Positions 1 to 6,288 of a stretch of DNA of 6,548 nucleotides are shown one piece after another. The stretch lies in contig JAGHSR010000121.1 in NCBI GenBank assembly GCA_018065765.1, positions 1 through 6,548 of the forward strand, given 5' to 3'. The translations under genes and the position numbers were made by a program. Each line of letters starts with the position of its first letter. Position 1 is the first letter of the stretch. This stretch comes from Candidatus Colicola coprequi (GTDB lineage: Bacteria; Bacteroidota; Bacteroidia; Bacteroidales; Paludibacteraceae). The notes beneath the pieces are model-generated. The model had not been told where the DNA came from. It saw only the letters and a program-made list of their open reading frames with translations, and made no database searches.

Positions 1-2
1 GA

Positions 3-2507
3 TTAGTTGTCCGCATGGTCACGCACCGTTTCATAAGAAACTTCCTTGAACGTGATGTCAAATTCTACGCGGCGGTTCTTAGCGCGACCTTCTTTGGTTG
101 CATTGTCAGCGATAGGATTTGCCGGGCCATACCCTTTGGCTGTCAGGCGATTAGGATCAACCCCTTTGTTAATCAGGTAGTCTCTGACCGCATTGGCGCG
201 CTTGTCGCTCAGTTCGATGTTTGCTTGCTCATTGCCCACATTGTCGGTATGACCTTGCACTTCAATGATGAATGACGGGTTATCGATAAAAGTTTGCGCT
301 ATTTGATCCAAAATAGTGGACGACGAGGATTTGATAGCAGACTTGCCGTTTTCAAACTGAATGCCTTGCATTGCTTTTTTGAGCAAAGTGGTCACTTCAC
401 GTTTGATTTCCGGGCACCCTTTGTTGGCGGTTGTTCCAGCCACGGTAGGGCATTCGTCCTGCCAATCTGCTACGCCATCGCCATCGGTGTCCAATTCACA
501 ACCTTTGCCATTCACTTTGCCACGTGCTTCAGTAGGCGTACCCGGGCACTCGTCCAAGTAGTCGGGCACACCGTCACCATCGGTATCAGCGGGGCATCCG
601 TTAACATTGATAGTAGAATAGGCTTCTTGCGGGGTGTTGGGACATTCGTCTTTCCAGTCAGCTACACCATCGCCATCGCTATCTATTTCGCAACCTTTGC
701 TATCAATGTGACCGTTTGCTGCAGCAGGCGTGTTAGGACATTCGTCCAAATAATCGGGCACTCCATCACCGTCGGTATCTATTGGGCACCCTTTGTTATC
801 TACCATTCCATAAGCCTCGGCAGGTGTGTCGGAGCACTCATCCAAGTAGTCGGCAACTCCGTCACCATCGGTGTCGATAGGGCATCCCTCGGTATCAAGC
901 ATTGTATAGGCTTCTTTAGGTGTGTTGGGGCATTTATCGAGATAGTCAGCAACTCCGTCACCATCGGTGTCACGTGGGCAACCTACGCTATCCACCGGTA
1001 CATCGCGTAAGGTATTGGGACAGAGATCGATGTAATCGGGCACACCGTCTTTGTCTTTATCTTTGCGTTTATTGGTGTTGGAACCTATCACGATGCTGAT
1101 ACCCATGCCGAAGTTAATGGTTTGAAGCTTGTTAGGAATAGGTATAGCCGGTATATTTGCTTGGTCGTAGCTGACACTTGCCCAACTCAAAGGAATATAG
1201 TCTGCCATGAGAAGCAAGTTAATTCCATCATACGGCATAAGGCTCAGACCGGCACCCATTGACCCCCAACGACCATTGACGAAGGAGTAGCTCAGAGCCA
1301 GATTAAACCAGTTGACCGGACGCAGAGCTGCACCCAAGGTCACCTCCTCCATTACGCGATTGCCGCAGAATTGAGTGCGAGAATACACGCCAACACCTAC
1401 GCGGTTTTTCCAGAAATTGGCATCTACGCCTACATGCAGATTGCAGTTGAGCATTTTAGTGAAACCTTTGTTGGAAGAGCCTGTCTGGGACAAATGGTCG
1501 GGTATGTCCATAAAGAAACCTTTGATCGGATCAACCAAAGCATTCATATCGACACTGCCATCTGCGGCTAAGTCGCTGTAGGATACAGCTACCGGCGTGT
1601 ATGTTGAGTCCAATGAGGCCCCCAATTGGCATGCATTTCCCCAATGGATAAAGCCTAAGTCGGTAACAGATAGTGAGATTTGGAGCATATCCAGAGGTTT
1701 GTATGTGGCACCCAAATCCAAAGCAGCACCGGCACTCGATACCTTGAGGTAGGAACCTACATCCTTAGAAACATATTTCTGTATATCTTTTAAGTCGGAA
1801 AACGTCATGTTCTCCGGAAAATTGAACATAGGTGCTGCAATCTGCATATTGCCTTGAGCCATTATGCGCAAATCCTCAATTCCGGTTTGAACAAAGGCAT
1901 CGTTGATTTGCACACCGGCGTAGGCATTACCAATAAGAAACTTCAACTTACCACCCACGGTCCATTGCTGGTTAATCTTGTGCGAATACCCTGCAAGAAT
2001 TTCTGTGTAAGCATTGGCTGTGATTCCCAGGTCAGAGAGATCAATCTTGGCATTCTCAATGGTGCTGTTGCTGTAGAGAATTCCGAATAGATTACCCGGT
2101 AACCCTATGGTAGTGTTGATTTTCTCATTCACTCCAAAATGGAAGTAACCAAAATCTTTGATACGGAAACCGAAGTTGAAGATACTCATGTCAGTTGCTA
2201 AACTGAGAGTGGGGTTCTTCTGCAGCCTATTGATTAGTTTTTCGCTTTCACCGGGGTACAAACCTGTAACAAGTTTTCCATCCTTGTTGTAGATCAAGTC
2301 GTTGAAAGTCAAAAAGTTGGTTCCAAATGTAAAATCCATATAGCTGATAGGTGCAATGCCGATATAGACTTTGCTGACCGGTTGAAATGCCGGGTTAATT
2401 AGATGACGCTGAGGCGCGTTTTCTAAAAAATATAAGGTGTTGACCTGCTGAGCTTGTATGCTCATAGCAATAGTTGCTATAATGATTACGAAAAAGTGTT
2501 TTTTCAT
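3..2507 (-). CDS. Outer-membrane protein: DUF5723-like barrel, TSP3 repeats, OmpA domain
   Basis: Probable outer-membrane protein that anchors to peptidoglycan. A signal peptide covers about residues 1-19 (MKKHFFVIII..., cleavage near SIQA/Q). Residues about 22-475 are rich in alternating beta-strand pattern and resemble the Bacteroidetes DUF5723 family (motif RHLINPAFQP near the N-terminus), probably a membrane barrel. Residues about 483-699 hold seven calcium-binding thrombospondin type 3 repeats of the form DxDGDGVxDxxDxCP. Residues about 715-818 form an OmpA C-terminal domain with GHTDN, LSDKRA and NRRVEF; D755 and R770 match the Asp/Arg pair known in OmpA to bind diaminopimelate in peptidoglycan. 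The stop lies at 3-5, so the gene is complete. It follows the lipoprotein gene by 3 bases and has a clear AGGAG 9 bases before its ATG, so co-transcription is likely. Domain calls are firm for TSP3 and OmpA, less so for DUF5723. The exact role is unknown. Confidence 0.93.
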   Translation of the reverse strand: MKKHFFVIIIATIAMSIQAQQVNTLYFLENAPQRHLINPAFQPVSKVYIGIAPISYMDFTFGTNFLTFNDLIYNKDGKLVTGLYPGESEKLINRLQKNPTLSLATDMSIFNFGFRIKDFGYFHFGVNEKINTTIGLPGNLFGILYSNSTIENAKIDLSDLGITANAYTEILAGYSHKINQQWTVGGKLKFLIGNAYAGVQINDAFVQTGIEDLRIMAQGNMQIAAPMFNFPENMTFSDLKDIQKYVSKDVGSYLKVSSAGAALDLGATYKPLDMLQISLSVTDLGFIHWGNACQLGASLDSTYTPVAVSYSDLAADGSVDMNALVDPIKGFFMDIPDHLSQTGSSNKGFTKMLNCNLHVGVDANFWKNRVGVGVYSRTQFCGNRVMEEVTLGAALRPVNWFNLALSYSFVNGRWGSMGAGLSLMPYDGINLLLMADYIPLSWASVSYDQANIPAIPIPNKLQTINFGMGISIVIGSNTNKRKDKDKDGVPDYIDLCPNTLRDVPVDSVGCPRDTDGDGVADYLDKCPNTPKEAYTMLDTEGCPIDTDGDGVADYLDECSDTPAEAYGMVDNKGCPIDTDGDGVPDYLDECPNTPAAANGHIDSKGCEIDSDGDGVADWKDECPNTPQEAYSTINVNGCPADTDGDGVPDYLDECPGTPTEARGKVNGKGCELDTDGDGVADWQDECPTVAGTTANKGCPEIKREVTTLLKKAMQGIQFENGKSAIKSSSSTILDQIAQTFIDNPSFIIEVQGHTDNVGNEQANIELSDKRANAVRDYLINKGVDPNRLTAKGYGPANPIADNATKEGRAKNRRVEFDITFKEVSYETVRDHADN
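411..1061 (-). repeat. Seven in-gene thrombospondin type 3 repeats
   Basis: Coding tandem repeats inside the OmpA-family gene, residues about 483-699, with a period of roughly 31-36 residues. Each unit carries an Asp-rich calcium-binding core (DTDGDGVADYLDECP or close) and a linker ending in GC. The first unit is Lys-rich (DKDKDGVPD) and the third has ECS in place of ECP; the other units are close to each other. The DNA of the cores is nearly identical, so copy number could change by slippage or recombination. The repeats probably form a stiff calcium-bound stalk between barrel and peptidoglycan-binding domain. Confidence 0.9.
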
Positions 2508-2510
2508 GGC

Positions 2511-4367
2511 TTACTTCTCCTTTTGGTCTGAGTTGATAAATTTCTCTGTGTTGACGATAGCATCAACGCTGGCTCCAATACCGATAGACAGTTGCACTTC
2601 GGCATCGCTGGTGATAGCAACAGTTGTCGGATTGCCACTTATCTTAGCTTCGTAGCGGATATGGCGGATGCTTTGCAATTGTTTCCAATGGTCTTTGTTC
2701 ACATTGATAATAACAACGTTGGTACCCGGTTCGGTAGCTACACCATATTCGTTAAACTTGGTTGGAGCCGGAATGTTCAGTACATGACCGATGTTGCCAT
2801 CATCAGAAATCATATCCATGCTGACAGGTTGTTTGTTGGCATCCAAGAACTGATAGTCAACACTGATGGCGAACGGAATACCGTTGGAGGCTTTGATATA
2901 GAGTTTTGCATTGGCTTCCTTGAGGTCGTCCAGCCACTCACCATTGCCCATGATGGAGTCGTAGCTATATGCGCTCAAATCCAAATCGGCGGTGTCGGCG
3001 TAACTTAATTCGGAACCTTCGTTCACAACAAATGGTACGGTGACAATCGAACTGACACGTACATAGGGATCTTTGTCTAAGCGCATGACGGATTGATAAC
3101 CATCGGGAGTGGTGATATCAATATTGAAACCAACGATATTAGGGCGCAAATCAAATAATCTGTCCAAATCACCCTCATGCTCGCCTTGCTTGTGTCCTGT
3201 GTAGTAGAAACTTATCTCGTTGGAAGCTTTGGCTCCAATGGCAGATTTGATAGGATCTGCATAGTTGGTCATGTGCCACACCATGGTTGTATCTCCATCA
3301 CCCGCACCAAATAGGGCGTATTGACGCTGTCCACTTACTTCTTCTTTGGCGTATAGGCTACGAATATTCACATCCATGTTGGCAGCGATAGAGTGAGTTG
3401 CAATCAATTTGATAAACGGTTTACTCAGTCGCATTTTGAGATTACGAAGGCTATTCCAACCATCGAACTCTTTGCTCAAATCTATCTCTTCGGCAAAATG
3501 CATGTACTTGCTCGCATCGAAATAGCCCCATGCAGCGATATAATTTATGTATTGAACGTTAAATTGATACTTAATGTGGGACGATTGGGTAATCGTTAAA
3601 GGTTGCGAAGTCTGTAATGTGAAACGAATCAGGAAAGTGACTGCCTGCACAGAGTTTCCTGTTTCCCATCCCGGCTTGGTTGGATCTTTCTTCATCGAAA
3701 TAGCCAGATTGTACATCGGAATAAAACACTCTTTCCCTACGTGAACATCCAACGCCTGATTAGGCATAGGAGTGCCATCGATTTGAGTGATATTGGATGG
3801 ATAAATCAACTCGATTTTCTGTATGTCAGCGTCAGTAAGACCGAAGTTGTTCGTGAACATAGCAGTATAGGACGCTGAATCAATCAGCAAACTATCAATG
3901 CGTTCAGAACTAAGTTTGCCATTGATGCTATCATACGAAAGTACCAAAGGAAACTCCAATGTCATAGATGTGCCTGCCGGAATAGGGAAACTTTCCAATG
4001 TAACACCTAAATTCTGTGCAATGTACAAACTGGTGTCGCATGTACCTTTGTAAGAACTGATGTTGATGGTGTGGAAACTGCGCTCAATGGAGAACGTGTC
4101 ACGGTAGAATAGCGTGTAATCGGCTATGTCATCGGGCATGGAAGCATCTCCCGGCATTTTGAAGTACAACTGGGTCACTTCTTGAGTCTGACCACTGATG
4201 GAGTCAAAGGACAAGATTTGCCCTAATTTGGCTTTGACCGTTGCCACGGGAACACCAATGCTCGTCTTCACTTCGGCATGCATGTCCACCTCGTCCAGGT
4301 TGATGCGCGAGACGCAACCTGTTAGAACCATCACTGCCACTGCCGATAGATAAATAAATCGTTTCAT
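2511..4367 (-). CDS. Uncharacterised lipoprotein, 618 aa
   Basis: I do not recognise a named family. The N-terminus is a typical lipoprotein signal: MKR, a hydrophobic stretch, then the lipobox LTGC with the lipidated cysteine at residue 18. After the cysteine the sequence reads VSRINLDEVD; acidic residues follow only from position 25, so it is not a clean match to the surface-export signal described for Bacteroidetes lipoproteins, and the side of the membrane is open. The remaining 600 residues look mostly beta-strand, with many alternating hydrophobic/polar stretches and frequent Thr/Ser/Asp, consistent with several beta-sandwich modules. No catalytic motif or transmembrane helix is visible beyond the signal. 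It is the first gene of an operon with the OmpA-family protein 3 bases downstream, so the two may work in one outer-membrane assembly. A Bacteroidetes-type promoter lies about 40 bases upstream. The ATG at 4367 is the only start that keeps the signal peptide. Confidence 0.9.
   Translation of the reverse strand: MKRFIYLSAVAVMVLTGCVSRINLDEVDMHAEVKTSIGVPVATVKAKLGQILSFDSISGQTQEVTQLYFKMPGDASMPDDIADYTLFYRDTFSIERSFHTINISSYKGTCDTSLYIAQNLGVTLESFPIPAGTSMTLEFPLVLSYDSINGKLSSERIDSLLIDSASYTAMFTNNFGLTDADIQKIELIYPSNITQIDGTPMPNQALDVHVGKECFIPMYNLAISMKKDPTKPGWETGNSVQAVTFLIRFTLQTSQPLTITQSSHIKYQFNVQYINYIAAWGYFDASKYMHFAEEIDLSKEFDGWNSLRNLKMRLSKPFIKLIATHSIAANMDVNIRSLYAKEEVSGQRQYALFGAGDGDTTMVWHMTNYADPIKSAIGAKASNEISFYYTGHKQGEHEGDLDRLFDLRPNIVGFNIDITTPDGYQSVMRLDKDPYVRVSSIVTVPFVVNEGSELSYADTADLDLSAYSYDSIMGNGEWLDDLKEANAKLYIKASNGIPFAISVDYQFLDANKQPVSMDMISDDGNIGHVLNIPAPTKFNEYGVATEPGTNVVIINVNKDHWKQLQSIRHIRYEAKISGNPTTVAITSDAEVQLSIGIGASVDAIVNTEKFINSDQKEK
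2517..2521 (-). promoter_or_regulatory. Shine-Dalgarno sequence of the OmpA-family gene
   Basis: AGGAG on the minus strand, 9 bases before the ATG at 2507, lying within the last codons of the upstream lipoprotein gene. Strong Shine-Dalgarno sites are uncommon in Bacteroidetes. This one supports the chosen start and suggests that translation of the two genes is coupled. Confidence 0.6.
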
Positions 4368-4404
4368 ATAGATAGTGTTTTTTAGTAATTTTCCATTTAG
4401 CCGA

Positions 4405-4436
4405 CAAAATTACTACAAATTTATCAAATGGGCAAG
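4405..4436 (-). promoter_or_regulatory. Bacteroidetes-type promoter of the lipoprotein/OmpA operon
   Basis: Read on the minus strand: -33 element CTTG (4436-4433), a 20-base spacer, and -7 element TAATTTTG (4412-4405), matching TAnnTTTG. Transcription would start near 4399, giving an A-rich leader of about 30 bases before the ATG at 4367, as is usual for Bacteroidetes. A second -7 match, TAAATTTG at 4423-4416, has no TTG at the expected distance and is less likely. Its geometry is identical to that of the gmd promoter. Confidence 0.6.
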
Positions 4437-4596
4437 CGTAAGCAGATTTTTTTTTTTGCGCGAGAGGGATTTTCCCTCCTGTATCGGGAAAGTGGCTGCG
4501 TGAACAGGTAATAGCCACCATCACACGTTATAACATCTTGCTGAACGATATTTTGATTTAAAATGTTTGTTTTATCGCAACAACACTATTCTGCTC

Positions 4597-4643
4597 AATT
4601 GAATCGAAAATTGAATCGAAAATGTAGTAATTCTATCGAAAAT
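4597..4643. repeat. Three ATCGAAAAT repeats upstream of the gmd promoter
   Basis: AATTGAATCGAA occurs twice in tandem (4597-4608, 4609-4620). The shorter core ATCGAAAAT occurs at 4603-4611, 4615-4623 and 4635-4643. The last copy ends 10 bases before the -33 element of gmd. The position is right for an upstream activator or repressor site, but no known regulator is recognised. Confidence 0.5.
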
Positions 4644-4653
4644 GCAAAATAGA

Positions 4654-4685
4654 TTTGCACATATCCATATTTTGTTGTAACTTTG
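4654..4685 (+). promoter_or_regulatory. Bacteroidetes-type promoter of gmd
   Basis: -33 element TTTG (4654-4657), a 20-base spacer, and -7 element TAACTTTG (4678-4685), a full match to TAnnTTTG. Transcription would start near 4691, leaving a leader of about 40 bases. The TTG that could be read as an upstream gmd start codon (4655-4657) is part of the -33 element and so would lie outside the transcript; this favours the ATG at 4733 as the true start. Confidence 0.75.
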
Positions 4686-4732
4686 CCGCGAAAAAATTGA
4701 AGTGTGTACGCAATACATGCGAGAAAGAAAAT

Positions 4733-5869
4733 ATGAAAACAGCTTTAATTACAGGCATTACAGGTCAGGACGGCTCCTATTTGAGTGAGTTTTTGTTAGA
4801 AAAAGGATACGATGTACATGGTATTATCCGCCGTAGCAGTACTGATTATCGGGAACGCATTGCCCATTTAGAGGGTAAACCCCATTTCCATCTTCACTAT
4901 GGTGATATGTCCGATTCGATGGGTTTGGTGCAGATTGTAGGTAAAGTGCGTCCTGACGAGATTTATAATCTTGCTGCGCAAAGCCATGTGCAGGTGTCGT
5001 TCGATTCGCCTGAATATACAGCGGATTGCGATGCCACAGGCGTGTTGCGCATTTTGGAAGCTGTGCGCCAAAATGGCTTGGAGCATTCGTGCCGTATTTA
5101 TCAGGCCTCTACATCTGAGTTATATGGCAAAGTGGAGCAAGTGCCGCAAAGCGAAACAACTCCCTTTCACCCGTACAGTCCCTATGCTGTGGCTAAACTG
5201 TACGGCTATTGGATAGTAAAGGAGTATCGTGAGGCCTATAATATGTTCTGTTGCTCGGGAATCCTCTTCAATCACGAGTCAGAACGTCGTGGCGAGACGT
5301 TTGTTACTCGTAAGATAACTCTTGCTGCGGCACGCATCGCACAGGGTAAACAGGATTGTCTCTATTTGGGCAATCTGGATTCTTTGCGTGACTGGGGCTA
5401 TGCTAAAGACTACGTGGAGTGTATGTGGCTTATTCTGCAAAATGATAAACCCGAAGACTTCGTCATTGCTACCGGTGTGCAGCACTCCGTCCGCGAGTTC
5501 GCTACATTGGCTTTCCACCATGTGGGTATAGAATTGCGTTGGGAAGGCGAAGGTATCAATGAAAAGGGAATAGTACAGACCCTATCTCCGTCCCTTTCCC
5601 TCAAAGGGCAAGGAGGAAATATGCTAAAGGAAGGGGATGTGGTAGTGCGCGTTTCTCCCGATTTCTACCGTCCTACGGATGTGGTGAACCTCTGGGGCGA
5701 CCCGAGCAAGGCGAAACGTGAATTAGGGTGGAATCCGCAAAGCACAACCTTTGAACAATTAGTCAAACTGATGGTAGATAGTGATATGGACAAGGTTCGT
5801 AATGAGGTTATCCTCAGTCATGCCCGCACTAATTTGGCTGAGTATCTAGAGAAGGGGATTGTGAAGTAG
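4733..5869 (+). CDS. gmd: GDP-mannose 4,6-dehydratase
   Basis: Converts GDP-D-mannose to GDP-4-dehydro-6-deoxy-D-mannose with bound NADP, the first step to GDP-L-fucose; cytoplasmic. It is an extended short-chain dehydrogenase of 378 residues. The cofactor motif is TGITGQDGSYL (G8, G11, G14). The catalytic set is T127 and E129 in STSELYG, with Y151 and K155 in YAVAK. NHESERRGETFVTRKIT and LGNLDSLRDWGYAKDYVE are hallmark substrate/cofactor segments. The ATG at 4733 is chosen because homologues begin at MKTALITG and the upstream frame overlaps the promoter. The odd point is residues 281-295, between NEKGI and the strand DVVVRV: they are encoded by a copy of the hairpin repeat (5577-5616), which lengthens a loop without breaking the frame. 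E. coli Gmd also has a loop here, of different sequence, so activity may be preserved. The natural C-terminus LAEYLEKGIVK is intact, and its TAG stop forms the first bases of a second repeat copy. Confidence 0.96.
   Translation: MKTALITGITGQDGSYLSEFLLEKGYDVHGIIRRSSTDYRERIAHLEGKPHFHLHYGDMSDSMGLVQIVGKVRPDEIYNLAAQSHVQVSFDSPEYTADCDATGVLRILEAVRQNGLEHSCRIYQASTSELYGKVEQVPQSETTPFHPYSPYAVAKLYGYWIVKEYREAYNMFCCSGILFNHESERRGETFVTRKITLAAARIAQGKQDCLYLGNLDSLRDWGYAKDYVECMWLILQNDKPEDFVIATGVQHSVREFATLAFHHVGIELRWEGEGINEKGIVQTLSPSLSLKGQGGNMLKEGDVVVRVSPDFYRPTDVVNLWGDPSKAKRELGWNPQSTTFEQLVKLMVDSDMDKVRNEVILSHARTNLAEYLEKGIVK
5577..5616 (+). repeat. Hairpin repeat copy A, in frame inside gmd
   Basis: Begins AGACCCTATC and ends AAGGAGG, with core CCCTCAAAGGGC. 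It folds as CCTT-t-CCCT-caa-AGGG-c-AAGG: two four-pair stems, a T/C mismatch and a CAA loop. Same orientation as copy B, with two extra bases on the left side. Read in the gmd frame it encodes QTLSPSLSLKGQGG. There is no stop in this frame, so the element is tolerated as protein sequence. Confidence 0.85.
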
Positions 5870-5905
5870 ACCCTCACCCGACCTCTCCCTCAAAGGGCGA
5901 GGAGT
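5867..5905 (+). repeat. Hairpin repeat copy B, left of the nuclease gene
   Basis: Begins TAGACCCTCAC and ends CGAGGAGT. The first three bases are the gmd stop codon. It folds as CCTC-t-CCCT-caa-AGGG-c-GAGG. Aligned without gaps to the reverse complement of copy C, 32 of 39 positions agree. GAGGAG at its right end (5899-5904) lies 14 bases before the nuclease ATG and may act as a weak ribosome site, partly held in the hairpin stem. No T run follows, so it is not an intrinsic terminator. Confidence 0.85.
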
Positions 5906-5918
5906 GAAATGATAAGAT

Positions 5919-6287
5919 ATGTTACACAAGTATTCTACATCTCCGGACAGATATATGTTGTTGAGGGAATATGCTCGTGAAAACAGGGCAAACATGACCG
6001 AAGCGGAACGTGTATTGTGGAATAGAATTAATAATAGACAATTAGGGCATCAGTTTCTAAGACAATATCCCATATTTGATTATATAGTGGATTTTATTTG
6101 CAGAGACGACGGTCTGATAATAGAAGTGGATGGAGCATACCATTGTGAACGGCAGCAAATGGAAGATGATGCCAACAGACAGTGTGTATTGGAATCATAC
6201 GGATACCATTTCCTGCGCTTTACCAACGAAGAGGTTATGTTTGATACAGATAATGTGATACAAAAGATAGAACAATACTTTGAATAA
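5919..6287 (+). CDS. DUF559 family endonuclease-like protein (Vsr-like PD-(D/E)XK fold)
   Basis: A 122-residue protein of the usual length for DUF559 proteins, a family related in fold to the very-short-patch-repair endonuclease Vsr. Family marks seen: a helical N-terminal part with MTEAERVLWNRI (residues 26-37), then FLRQYPI and YIVDFIC (46-61), LIIEVDGAYH (66-75) and YHFLRFTNEEV (96-106). D58, E69 and D71 are the likely metal-binding residues, with H75 and R100 also conserved in the family. No membrane segment or signal is present. Substrate and biological role of DUF559 proteins are largely unknown. The gene lies between gmd and fcl and is framed by inverted hairpin repeats. A hand count over 5941-6240 gives about 40 percent GC against about 48 percent in four sampled 60-base lines of gmd, which hints at a separate origin. 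Later ATGs (residues 13, 26) are possible starts, but the family usually has residues before the MTxAE motif. Confidence 0.88.
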   Translation: MLHKYSTSPDRYMLLREYARENRANMTEAERVLWNRINNRQLGHQFLRQYPIFDYIVDFICRDDGLIIEVDGAYHCERQQMEDDANRQCVLESYGYHFLRFTNEEVMFDTDNVIQKIEQYFE

Positions 6288-6288
6288 A

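Larger units (their letters stand above)
4368..4732. other. Divergent intergenic region between lipoprotein operon and gmd
   Basis: A stretch of 365 bases without a convincing gene. It contains the two outward-facing promoters, an uninterrupted run of 11 T (4447-4457), a six-base-pair hairpin GAGGGA-TTT-TCCCTC (4464-4478) and three ATCGAAAAT repeats (4603-4643). From about 4480 to 4600 I see no RNA gene, riboswitch or coding potential. The T run precedes the hairpin on the plus strand, so the pair is not an ordinary intrinsic terminator in either direction. Confidence 0.7.

Noticed and set aside
294..1010. A 238-codon open frame on the plus strand opposite the OmpA-family gene
   Set aside because: It lies antisense to the TSP3 repeats and stays open only because the repeated GAT/GGC codons leave no stops on the other strand; the product resembles no known protein.
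4447..4478. T run plus hairpin as an intrinsic terminator
   Set aside because: On the plus strand the T run comes before the hairpin, and on the minus strand the hairpin is followed by A, not T. No gene ends nearby.
4461..4490. Possible fourth copy of the hairpin repeat in the intergenic region
   Set aside because: It shares only GAGGG/CCCTC stretches; the core CCCTCAAAGGGC and the AGACCC end are absent.
4204..4524. A 106-codon minus-strand frame covering the lipoprotein start and upstream region
   Set aside because: It overlaps the lipoprotein signal peptide in another frame, spans the operon promoter, and its protein has no recognisable features.
4655..4732. An N-terminal extension of Gmd starting at TTG 4655
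   Set aside because: The TTG belongs to the -33 promoter element, the extension covers the -7 element, and homologues begin at MKTALITG.
5882..5905. Copy B hairpin as a terminator after gmd
   Set aside because: The stem is followed by AGTGAAATGATAAG with no T run, and transcription must probably continue to reach fcl.
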